Notes: a model not told the origin generated them from the letters alone. Shown: positions 1 to 6,129, numbered from the stretch's first letter. The stretch: DNA of 7,644 nt from B21-G16 sp003644825 [NCBI: Candidatus Zhuqueibacterota bacterium] (GCA_003644825.1 QNDJ01000060.1:1-7644); one strand, 5' to 3'. Numbers and translations are program-made.

Positions 1-1310
1 AAAATAATCAGCAAGAGGAAACACGGAGGTTTGGAACATCCTTCGGAACATTGATGGCTATGATTGGATGTGCAGTCGGGCTTGGTAATGTATGGCGTTT
101 TCCATATATGGCTGGAAAATATGGTGGAGGTGCTTTTCTGATTATTTACCTTATCTGTTCTATATTTTTTTGCATACCAGCATTAATGGCTGAATGGACC
201 TTCGGACGAGCCCTTAGAAAAGGACCTGTGGGAGCACTGAGAGATTCCGGTATGCCTGAAGGCAAATGGCTGGGAGCAATACTCATTTTTGCCGCTTTTA
301 TGGCTACATCATACTATACAGTTGTTGTAGGATGGACACTAAAATATCTTATCGCCTCTATAGCAAAGGAGTATTCAGGCTTAAATACTGAAAAATACTT
401 CCTGAATGTTACAGGTTCATTCTCAAGCCAGGCTTTATACACTTTCCTGGTAATTGGTTCTGTCATTCTGATTTTATATCTCGGTATTAAAAAAGGAATA
501 GAAAGAGTAAGTAAGTACTCAATTCCTCTTCTATTTATTCTTTTGATTATTCTTGCTGTCAGGTCGTTAACATTACCGGGTGCAGGAAAAGGCATAAGGT
601 TTTATCTTAATCCAGACTTTTCTTTGATAACTCCAGCAACCTTTCTAACAGCTCTTGGACAGGCATTTTTCTCTTTAGGGCTTGGTGGAACTTTTATGCT
701 TGTTTATAGCACCTATCTTAAAGAAGATTACAGTATTCCCCTGAATGCAGGAATCACCTCTTTCGGAGATATACTTGCAAGTTTTACCGCTGGTCTTGTA
801 GTTCTTCCTGCAGTCTATGCTTTCAATCTTGAACCATCAAGTGGACCTCCTCTTACATATATAACTCTTCCTTCCGTATTCAACTCTATGGATAACGGTT
901 TACTTTACGGTTCAATTTTTTTTCTTGCTCTCTTTATTGCTGCTCTTTTATCAGATGTAGTCGCTTTTGAAGTTCTGATAAATATGGTAATAGATGAATT
1001 GAAATTTACACGAAAAAAAGCTCTTGTATTCTTTGGAATTGCTGAATTTTTTCTGGCTATTCCTTCAATGTTAAGTATAAAATATATCGAAAAAAGTGAC
1101 CTCATCTGGGGCTCAACAATGCAATCTTTCGGTAGTATAATAGTAATTATTGGTTTAACTTGGTTCCTCGGGAAAGAAAAAGCAATCAACGAAATCACCA
1201 AAGGCAGTAAATTTAAGTTTTCTCTTTTATGGTTTTACTGGATAAAATACATTGTTCCTTTGATTGTAGGGCTCATTTTTATAAATCAAATTATATCAAT
1301 AATCTTTTGA
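1..1310 (+). CDS. NSS/SNF family sodium-dependent amino-acid transporter, 5' end cut by the window edge
   Basis: This is an integral inner-membrane symporter of the neurotransmitter:sodium symporter family, which imports amino acids or amines with Na+. The reading frame is open from base 3 to the stop at 1308-1310. The family's conserved RFGTSFGT stretch lies upstream of the first available start codons (TTG at 51, ATG at 54), so the true start is outside the window. Visible hallmarks are the unwound TM1 motif AVGLGNVWRFPY with the Na1 asparagine and the gating arginine, then GGGAF and the MAEW end of TM2. TM6 reads GQAFFSLGLGG. The protein is hydrophobic throughout and ends in WFYWIKYIVPL, typical of the last helices. 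At least 435 residues are encoded, close to full bacterial NSS length. An aspartate in TM7 (codon 768-770) sits near the Na1/chloride region. TM8 reads ALLSD (942-956), so one usual hydroxyl Na2 ligand seems to be leucine. The family is secure; the substrate cannot be read from sequence. Confidence 0.93.
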   Translation, partial: NNQQEETRRFGTSFGTLMAMIGCAVGLGNVWRFPYMAGKYGGGAFLIIYLICSIFFCIPALMAEWTFGRALRKGPVGALRDSGMPEGKWLGAILIFAAFMATSYYTVVVGWTLKYLIASIAKEYSGLNTEKYFLNVTGSFSSQALYTFLVIGSVILILYLGIKKGIERVSKYSIPLLFILLIILAVRSLTLPGAGKGIRFYLNPDFSLITPATFLTALGQAFFSLGLGGTFMLVYSTYLKEDYSIPLNAGITSFGDILASFTAGLVVLPAVYAFNLEPSSGPPLTYITLPSVFNSMDNGLLYGSIFFLALFIAALLSDVVAFEVLINMVIDELKFTRKKALVFFGIAEFFLAIPSMLSIKYIEKSDLIWGSTMQSFGSIIVIIGLTWFLGKEKAINEITKGSKFKFSLLWFYWIKYIVPLIVGLIFINQIISIIF

Positions 1311-1351
1311 TATAAATCCTGTTGTTCTGGTAAAACATATAATTAGCTTAT

Positions 1352-2311
1352 ATGAACAATCTTGAAGAAGAATATCCCGAATTAAAAGAATGCACACTTT
1401 GCGAGTGGAAGTGCGGGGTAAATAGATTCAAAGAAAAAGGAAAATGTGGTATCGGTATTCCACTTGTTGCCTCATCAATGCTTCATCCTGCACCACCTGC
1501 CTCATACGACGCTTTTATGGTCGGGTGTAATTTCTGCTGTCTGGGCTGTCAGAATCATAATATTGCTATGTATGGTTGGGCTAAAATAAAATACTCAATC
1601 GAAGGATATTACAAACCAGAAGATTGGGCAAAAATAGGAGTTCGTGCTCTAAAATCAAAGGCAGGACGATTTATCGGTGCAGACAGGCTATTCTTTACTG
1701 GTGGAGAACCTACCTGCTCCCTTCCCTGGATTGAAAAGGTTGTTGAATATGCAAGAAATATTGAACCTGATGTAAAAGTTAACTTTGACACAAATGGTTT
1801 TATGACCGAAAATTCTTTAAAAAGAATACTGAAATTTACTACTTCCATAACTTATGATATAAAAGCTTTCTCAGAAAAAACTTTTAAAGAACTTACCGGC
1901 GCTTTTGTAGAACCTGTATTACGCAATATAAGATATATTCTGCAGAATGCTAAAGATAAACTATGGGAAATAAGGGTCCTTGCTATTCCAGGAATTCATG
2001 AAAAAGAAATTACTCCCCTTGCCAGTTTCCTTTCAGAGATAGAACCTGAAATTCCAGTAAACTTTTTATCTTTCAGACCGGAATTCCTGATGGAAGATTA
2101 CAGAGGGGCAACCCAAAAATTTCTAACCTGGTGTGTAAAAGAAGCAAGAAAAAATGGGCTCAAAAACGTAACCTGGAGTGGATTAACAGATATTCCAGGA
2201 AAAGTTCTGCCATTAGAAACTATATTAAAGGAAAAAAAATGCACTAATCATAGTAATAGATATTGTGGAAAATGTAAGAACTTCTATGACTGTAGATTAA
2301 GGAAATCATAA
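1352..2311 (+). CDS. PflX/PflA-like radical SAM protein with extra N- and C-terminal cysteine clusters
   Basis: This 319-residue protein resembles the radical SAM group of pyruvate formate-lyase activase homologues (PflX, COG1313). The SAM-cleaving [4Fe-4S] motif CX3CX2C is at Cys59, Cys63 and Cys66 within GCNFCCLGCQN, with an additional Cys62. The GGEP motif that contacts SAM is at 117-120. An N-terminal cluster, Cys14-x2-Cys17-x3-Cys21-x10-Cys32, matches the CxLCxxxCGVNR...G.CG start of PflX proteins. A C-terminal set, Cys297-x7-Cys305-x2-Cys308-x5-Cys314, could hold a further iron-sulfur cluster; that is inference. The ATG at 1352 is the only usable start after an in-frame stop at 1340-1342, and no clear Shine-Dalgarno sequence precedes it. 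The transporter gene ends 41 bp upstream on the same strand, so co-transcription is possible. No glycyl-radical enzyme is adjacent, so the substrate is unknown. The superfamily is certain, PflX-like assignment likely, and function unassigned. Confidence 0.88.
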   Translation: MNNLEEEYPELKECTLCEWKCGVNRFKEKGKCGIGIPLVASSMLHPAPPASYDAFMVGCNFCCLGCQNHNIAMYGWAKIKYSIEGYYKPEDWAKIGVRALKSKAGRFIGADRLFFTGGEPTCSLPWIEKVVEYARNIEPDVKVNFDTNGFMTENSLKRILKFTTSITYDIKAFSEKTFKELTGAFVEPVLRNIRYILQNAKDKLWEIRVLAIPGIHEKEITPLASFLSEIEPEIPVNFLSFRPEFLMEDYRGATQKFLTWCVKEARKNGLKNVTWSGLTDIPGKVLPLETILKEKKCTNHSNRYCGKCKNFYDCRLRKS

Positions 2312-2315
2312 AAAT

Positions 2316-3398
2316 CTATCTGGCAAACTTAAAAGTAATAAAATCTCCATCCTGAACTATGTAATCTTTTCCTTCCAATCTAAGAATACCCTTTTCCCTG
2401 CATTTTGATATAGAACCAGATTTTAGGAGTTCTTCTACAGGGATAACCTCCGCTTTAATAAATCCTTTTTCCATATCAGTATGTATTATTCCTGCAGCAG
2501 ATTTAGCCCTTGTACCTGAAGGTATTGTCCAGCTCTTAACTTCCTTTTCAACCATTGTAAAAAAAGAAATTAAACCCAGTAAATCATAAGACACCCTTAT
2601 TAACTTTTTTATTGCCGATTCTTCTATATTATACTCTTTTCTGAACTCATCAGCATCATTGTCTTCCATCTGGCTCAGTTCTTCTTCTATTTTCCCACAG
2701 AATACTATTACCTCACAATTCTTCTTTTTAAATTTTTCCTTGATAGGAATTAACAACGTGTCAGCTCCAGAAATTGACCTTTCATCTATATTCAGAACAT
2801 AAATTAATGGTTTTAATGTAAGAAATTGAAACCCCCTCAACAATTTCTCTTCTTCAGGACTAAACTCAGCTTCCCTGAGAGGTTTTTCTTCGTCAAAATA
2901 GGCTTTGCATTTTAAAAGAAGATCAAGTTCTTCTTTTTCACCCTCATCCTTTTTTCTGCCAACCAGTTTTTCAAGCTTTTTAATCCTTGATTCAAGGATA
3001 TCCATATCAGATATCATAAGTTCCGTATTCACAATATCAATATCTCTTACCGGGTCTATACTTCCTTCAGGATGTGGAATAGTATCATCCTCAAATAACC
3101 TGATTACAGGCAAAAGGGCATCACAATTCTTCATATTTGAAATAATATCTGTACCAAATCCTTTCCTGGATTCCTCAATCCCTTCAATACCACGAATATC
3201 AACAAACTCTATAGTTGCATTGATTTTTCTCTTGGGCTTAAACATCTCATAAAGTCTGTCAAGCCTCCAGTCCGGAACTTTAACAGAAGCTATATTCAAT
3301 TCCTTATAAGACCTGGAATAATTACTTTTCTCACCTGTTAATGCATTAAAAATGGTGGTCTTTCCCGATGCTTCAAGCCCCGTGATACCTATCTTCAT
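2316..3398 (-). CDS. Divergent YchF/Obg-family (DUF933) P-loop ATPase
   Basis: This 360-residue protein is a relative of YchF/OLA1, ribosome-associated P-loop ATPases of the Obg group linked to translation and stress responses. The P-loop is GLEASGKT (7-14) where YchF normally has GLPNVGKS. The G3 motif is DIRG (67-70) followed by isoleucine, so it is of the HAS type lacking catalytic glutamine. G4 is NIDE (203-206), the NxxE form associated with ATP rather than GTP preference in YchF. FEDD and EGSIDPVRDI (102-120) are YchF hallmarks, followed by a helical coiled-coil-like stretch at about 125-165. The C-terminal DUF933/TGS-like domain (about 276-359) is very well conserved (SFFT, EVKSW, AAGIIHTD, KGFI, YIVQDGD). 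The switch I CTIEPN element of canonical YchF is missing, so this may be a paralogue rather than YchF itself. ATG at 3398 is preceded by a good ribosome-binding site, AGAGGA at 3403-3408. The gene converges on the radical SAM gene. Confidence 0.9.
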   Translation of the reverse strand: MKIGITGLEASGKTTIFNALTGEKSNYSRSYKELNIASVKVPDWRLDRLYEMFKPKRKINATIEFVDIRGIEGIEESRKGFGTDIISNMKNCDALLPVIRLFEDDTIPHPEGSIDPVRDIDIVNTELMISDMDILESRIKKLEKLVGRKKDEGEKEELDLLLKCKAYFDEEKPLREAEFSPEEEKLLRGFQFLTLKPLIYVLNIDERSISGADTLLIPIKEKFKKKNCEVIVFCGKIEEELSQMEDNDADEFRKEYNIEESAIKKLIRVSYDLLGLISFFTMVEKEVKSWTIPSGTRAKSAAGIIHTDMEKGFIKAEVIPVEELLKSGSISKCREKGILRLEGKDYIVQDGDFITFKFAR

Positions 3399-3530
3399 TA
3401 TTTCCTCTTTTTATTATTAATTTGTTAACTAACTTTGATACTAATGGTCATAATTTACCAATCTTTTATTCATTTTATTTTTTATGAATATTTAATATAA
3501 AATAAATTAATAGCAATGTCAATATACCTA

Positions 3531-3575
3531 ATCATTGTAAGTAATCCCGAGTATTCAGAATAAAGAAGCAATTTC
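3531..3575 (-). repeat. Degenerate dispersed ATTGCTTC...ACAATGAT repeat unit
   Basis: Read on the - strand, this stretch begins GAAATTGCTTC (3575-3565) and ends in ATTACTTACAATGAT (down to 3531). It resembles the unit near the right edge of the window, GAGATTGCTTC...TTGTAATGAT (7592-7620), at both ends. It is eroded and the centre is not alignable by eye. Its ATTGC end faces the next unit at 3589 head to head. Confidence 0.45.
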
Positions 3576-3584
3576 TATAGACCC

Positions 3585-3620
3585 AAAAAGATTGCCACAC
3601 CCTGTAATGGGGCTCGCAAT
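3585..3620 (-). terminator. Possible rho-independent terminator formed by the repeat hairpin
   Basis: On the - strand, the palindrome at 3591-3620 folds into an imperfect 12-bp stem (ATTGC outer pairs, three mismatches, CCC/GGG inner pairs). It is followed after one base by five T residues (3585-3589). It lies about 85 bases past the tsaD stop and before the ychF-like start, so it could end the tsaD transcript. The mismatched stem and short T-tract keep this tentative. Confidence 0.35.
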
Positions 3621-3624
3621 GACT
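3589..3624 (+). repeat. Imperfect palindromic ATTGC...GCAAT dispersed repeat unit
   Basis: The unit reads AGATTGCCACACCC, then TGTAAT, then GGGGCTCGCAATGACT. Its arms are reverse complements at 9 of 12 positions (ATTGC/GCAAT outer, CCC/GGG inner). It matches my recollection of a repeat common in several bacterial lineages, with AGATTGCCAC at one end and CTCGCAATGAC at the other. It is noncoding and lies between the ends of two - strand genes. A family-wide search of the genome would confirm it. Confidence 0.6.
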
Positions 3625-3704
3625 GATGGGTGTTATATCGCTTCACCAGTATCCTTATGATAATATTAATAAATCTGATTTTATCAGGGCTGAAAAAATC
3701 CTGG

Positions 3705-4712
3705 CTAAATAGAACAGGGAAATGGATATGATGGTAAAGCAGTTATTGAAAAATCAGATTTTTCTCCATTCCTGAGCTTCCAGCAACCAAGCTGGGCTAT
3801 CATAGCAGCATTATCGGTGCAATAAACAGGTTCAGGAATAATTATCTCAATACCCTCTTTTTCACCTCTATCCCGAAAAGCCTTCTGAAGAGATGAATTA
3901 GCAGCCACACCACCAGTCACTGCAATCATATCAACTCTTTTGCTACAGGCAGCATCAAATGATTTTTTTATCAACACATCAATTATTGACTGCTGAAAAC
4001 TTGCACATATATCTGCGATATGTTTTTCGATGTAAGTTTTTTTGTGTTTCCGTAAATAATATAGAACAGCAGTTTTCAAACCACTAAAACTAAAATCATA
4101 ACCATTACTTTTGATTCCAGGTCGGGGGAACCTCACAAAATTTCTATTGCCTTTTTTTGAAATTCTGTCTATAACAGGCCCCCCTGGATAACCAAGATTA
4201 AGAAGTTTGGCAACTTTATCAAAAGCCTCTCCAGGTGCATCATCTTTCGTTGAACCCAGAAATTGATATTTCCCGAACCTCTCAACACAGGTAAGAATAC
4301 AATGTCCACCGGAAATTACCAGACCGATGAATGGTTTACCCCGACTTAAATTTCCGATTTTCCACGACCATAAATGAGCCTCCAGATGGTTAACCCCTAT
4401 AAAGGATATTCCAAGCCCCAGAGCTAATGCCTTTGTAAATGATATACCTACAAGCAAAGAACCAACAAGCCCTGGGCCAACTGTAACAGATATACCTTCA
4501 ATCTGATTTTTTTTAAGCTTCGCTTTTCTTAACGATTGTTCAACAACAGGAACAATTAATCTTTGATGAGCACGTGATGCTAATTCAGGAACAACACCAC
4601 CATATTTTTTATGAATTTCCTGTGATGATATTACATTGGAAAGAAGAGTTCCATCATCATAAACTGCAGAAGCAGTTTCATCGCAGGATGTTTCAATACC
4701 TAAAACTATCAT
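3705..4712 (-). CDS. tsaD: tRNA N6-adenosine threonylcarbamoyltransferase TsaD (Kae1/YgjD family)
   Basis: TsaD transfers the threonylcarbamoyl group from threonylcarbamoyl-AMP to A37 of ANN-decoding tRNAs, forming t6A. In bacteria it acts in the cytoplasm with TsaB and TsaE. The 335-residue protein is full length and colinear with the family. It opens with GIETSCDETA (5-14), followed by the GGVVPELASRAH block. The metal-binding HxxxH motif NHLEAH has His109 and His113, and the third metal ligand is Asp300 in YCTDNAAM. Further signatures are SGGHC (134-138), DDAPGEAFDKVAKLL (157-171), FSFSGLKTA (207-215) and VTGGVAANSSL (265-275). ATG at 4712 overlaps the ybbR stop codon in an ATGA arrangement and has no well-placed Shine-Dalgarno sequence, so translation is probably coupled to ybbR. 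tsaB and tsaE are not in the window. The identification is secure. Confidence 0.97.
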   Translation of the reverse strand: MIVLGIETSCDETASAVYDDGTLLSNVISSQEIHKKYGGVVPELASRAHQRLIVPVVEQSLRKAKLKKNQIEGISVTVGPGLVGSLLVGISFTKALALGLGISFIGVNHLEAHLWSWKIGNLSRGKPFIGLVISGGHCILTCVERFGKYQFLGSTKDDAPGEAFDKVAKLLNLGYPGGPVIDRISKKGNRNFVRFPRPGIKSNGYDFSFSGLKTAVLYYLRKHKKTYIEKHIADICASFQQSIIDVLIKKSFDAACSKRVDMIAVTGGVAANSSLQKAFRDRGEKEGIEIIIPEPVYCTDNAAMIAQLGCWKLRNGEKSDFSITALPSYPFPCSI

Positions 4713-5665
4713 CTTATAGAAAGTTTTACCTCAGAAGGTGTAGATTCATAGCTAATAATTTCTTCTGGAAGGTGAAAATTGACTTTGATAAGTGAATTAC
4801 TGCTAATTTTAATATGGGAACCATAATTTATAAAAGCTTCAATATCCGAAGAGGTCAGATTCTTAATAAACTCAACACCTCCTATTACTTTAACATTTAC
4901 AGTCGAGGGTTCTACAACGATATCAATATTTTTTGGAATATTCTTTATTTTAACTTTCACGTCATTTATCTGTTTTTCACCCAGCCTTTGAATACTTACA
5001 AAAAATTGAGTTTTTAAAATATTCAGAGATAAAAGTTTTGAAGGTAAAGGTTCCAGTTCCACTTCTCCACTAAAATCATTCGTCTTATTTTCTAACTTAT
5101 AAAGTTTTGTTGAAACGGTCTTTATATTCTTTAAAAGTTTTTTAGGGCCAGTAACCAAAACAGAATCCGGAACCAGCTTAACTTTTCCTGCAAGGATATA
5201 ACCAGTCTTTGGTTTTATTTCTATCTTTGAGTAATCTATCGGGACCTTTTTACTGACCTTATCATCAAGAACTACCTTAATTGTATCAGGAGAAAGAATA
5301 TCTCTGACAAGAATTTCTTTTCTCAGCCCTCTTGGTAAAATTATCCATTTGATATAATTTTCAACGGGGCATACCCAGAAACTGCTTATAGTTGAAAGGT
5401 CCATTCTAAAACGGGGACTCGAGCTCGAAAGGAATTTCATTGCAAGTAGATAACTACCCTTCCCCTGAAAATTGACAGTCATTTTACCGGGTATATCTTT
5501 TGCAAGTATTTTACCCGGTTTTATGTTAACGATTTCAATAGGAATTTTAATATTGTAATTATATGTATTATTCAGAACTACATAAAGCCAGAGAAATAAA
5601 GCGATAATAAAAGACCCGAGTTTTGCTTTAAGGTTTAACCTTACTCTCTTTTTTCTGCTAATCAT
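4709..5665 (-). CDS. YbbR-domain membrane-anchored protein (CdaR-like)
   Basis: This 318-residue protein has the YbbR architecture. A short basic N-terminus (ISRKKRVR) is followed by one membrane helix at about 17-32 (SFIIALFLWLYVVLNN), whose FLWLYV ending is typical of YbbR proteins. Three beta-rich repeats outside the membrane follow, at roughly 38-115, 118-235 and 235-318. The second has the recognisable GYILAGKVKLVPDSVLVTGP segment and the third a matching VEPSTVNVKVIGG segment. In Firmicutes the homologue CdaR binds and modulates the diadenylate cyclase CdaA and sits in a cdaA-cdaR-glmM operon. Here neither partner is adjacent. Instead the gene lies 39 bp after a zinc-ribbon gene and overlaps tsaD by 4 bp. 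ATG at 5665 places the membrane helix correctly but lacks a clear Shine-Dalgarno sequence. The family is well supported; a role in c-di-AMP control is inference from homology. Confidence 0.85.
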   Translation of the reverse strand: MISRKKRVRLNLKAKLGSFIIALFLWLYVVLNNTYNYNIKIPIEIVNIKPGKILAKDIPGKMTVNFQGKGSYLLAMKFLSSSSPRFRMDLSTISSFWVCPVENYIKWIILPRGLRKEILVRDILSPDTIKVVLDDKVSKKVPIDYSKIEIKPKTGYILAGKVKLVPDSVLVTGPKKLLKNIKTVSTKLYKLENKTNDFSGEVELEPLPSKLLSLNILKTQFFVSIQRLGEKQINDVKVKIKNIPKNIDIVVEPSTVNVKVIGGVEFIKNLTSSDIEAFINYGSHIKISSNSLIKVNFHLPEEIISYESTPSEVKLSIR

Positions 5666-5704
5666 ATCTTAATAAAGGCAGGACAACCTGAGAATTTTTA
5701 TTTA

Positions 5705-5896
5705 TTATTTTGCTGATTTACCTATATTTCTTCCGATACTTATTTCTCCATTATCTATCCTTATATTGAACCCGCAATCCGGGTTGGTACAAACCCAGGC
5801 TTTATACTGGATAGTAGCACCATCCCTGCCATAATCTGATAGGGGAACAAGTACTCCTGTGGAGCATTTTTGACATTCTGGATATATATTCTCCAT
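5705..5896 (-). CDS. Small zinc-ribbon-like protein of unknown function (63 aa)
   Basis: I do not recognise a named family. The protein has four cysteines in zinc-ribbon spacing: Cys8-x2-Cys11 and Cys36-x4-Cys41 (CQKC and CTNPDC). Between them is a polar linker (PLSDYGRDGATIQYKAW), and after them a short strand-rich tail (FNIRIDNGEISIGR). It has no signal peptide or membrane helix. I chose ATG at 5896 over the upstream in-frame GTG at 5914 because AGGAGA at 5906-5911 lies nine bases before the ATG, whereas no Shine-Dalgarno sequence precedes the GTG. The longer version would add MRREYN, giving 69 residues. It lies between tRNA-Asn (58 bp upstream) and ybbR (39 bp downstream), all on one strand, so it may share a transcript with ybbR and tsaD. 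Coding status is supported by the conserved-looking metal motif and the ribosome-binding site. Role unknown; RNA or protein binding is possible. Confidence 0.8.
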   Translation of the reverse strand: MENIYPECQKCSTGVLVPLSDYGRDGATIQYKAWVCTNPDCGFNIRIDNGEISIGRNIGKSAK

Positions 5897-5905
5897 ATTA
5901 TATTC

Positions 5906-5911
5906 TCTCCT
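5906..5911 (-). promoter_or_regulatory. Ribosome-binding site deciding the start of the zinc-ribbon gene
   Basis: The - strand reads AGGAGA here, nine bases upstream of ATG at 5896. It lies just inside the alternative GTG-started frame, so it cannot serve the GTG at 5914. It therefore favours the 63-residue protein. Confidence 0.6.
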
Positions 5912-5954
5912 CACTTATCAATAATCTTTTCTATAAAAAATATTTATTTTATTG

Positions 5955-6026
5955 CTGGGGCAGGAGGATTCGAACCTCCGACATTCTGGTTAACAGCCAG
6001 ATGTTCTGCCACTGAACTACACCCCA
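5955..6026 (-). tRNA. tRNA-Asn (anticodon GTT)
   Basis: The - strand folds into a complete 72-base cloverleaf. Acceptor TGGGGTG pairs with TGCCCCA, with two G-T wobbles. The D arm is GTTC/GAAC, and the anticodon arm is CTGG-CTGTTAA-CCAG with anticodon GTT at 5992-5994. The T arm is GGAGG-TTCGAAT-CCTCC. The discriminator base is G (5955), as expected for tRNA-Asn. The sequence after it is CAAT, so the 3' CCA is not encoded and must be added enzymatically. U36 and A37 are present, so the t6A modification is expected. An AT-only inverted repeat lies just downstream (5937-5950). Confidence 0.96.
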
Positions 6027-6039
6027 GTTTGGTCTAATA

Positions 6040-6068
6040 AATTTAACATTTATTTTCATTTAAATCAA
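6040..6068 (-). promoter_or_regulatory. Likely sigma70-type promoter for tRNA-Asn
   Basis: On the - strand, TTGATT (6068-6063) and TAAATT (6045-6040) each match 4 of 6 bases of the -35 and -10 consensus and are separated by exactly 17 bp. The -10 element ends 13 bases before the mature tRNA 5' end, which leaves a short leader for RNase P. No better pair is seen near the tRNA. The same promoter could drive the downstream zinc-ribbon, ybbR and tsaD genes if no terminator intervenes. Confidence 0.5.
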
Positions 6069-6129
6069 CATCTTTTATACATAACTGATAAGGGCTGAAA
6101 GAAGTTAAAAAATATATTTTTTATAGCAA

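Larger units (their letters stand above)
3399..3704. other. 306-bp intergenic region between tsaD and the ychF-like gene, rich in degenerate repeats
   Basis: No credible gene is seen here. The ychF-proximal part (3399-3510) is extremely AT-rich and presumably contains that gene's promoter, although I find no convincing -35/-10 pair. It includes a 7-bp inverted repeat TATTCAT/ATGAATA at 3467-3473 and 3484-3490. The middle part (about 3531-3624) contains two decayed ATTGC-type repeat units in opposite orientation. Next to the tsaD stop codon is a perfect 5-bp hairpin, CTGAT-TTT-ATCAG, at 3675-3687. It is followed on the - strand by AT-rich sequence but no clean U-tract, so it is only a weak terminator candidate. 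Confidence 0.7.

Noticed and set aside
25-56. GGAGGT at 25-30 as a ribosome-binding site for a start at TTG 51 or ATG 54 of the transporter
   Set aside because: The spacing is about 20 bases, and the upstream in-frame codons encode the conserved RFGTSFGT segment of the family, so the gene starts before the window.
2905-3252. Open frame of 115 codons on the + strand inside the ychF-like gene
   Set aside because: It is a low-complexity Ser/Phe/Ile-rich antisense shadow of a well-supported gene. The same applies to the open frames at 314-595, 905-1201, 1609-1848, 4574-4795, 4814-5017 and 7097-7387.
5679-5690. CAGG-ACAA-CCTG inverted repeat between the zinc-ribbon gene and ybbR
   Set aside because: Only a 4-bp stem without a T-tract; too weak to call a terminator or operator.
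5897-5914. GTG at 5914 as the start of the zinc-ribbon protein
   Set aside because: No ribosome-binding site precedes it, while AGGAGA lies at good spacing before the ATG at 5896.
5937-5950. AT-only inverted repeat AAAATA/TATTTT after the tRNA as a terminator
   Set aside because: The loop is only two bases, the stem has no G-C pairs, and such sequence is common by chance here. It is noted only as a possible weak stop.
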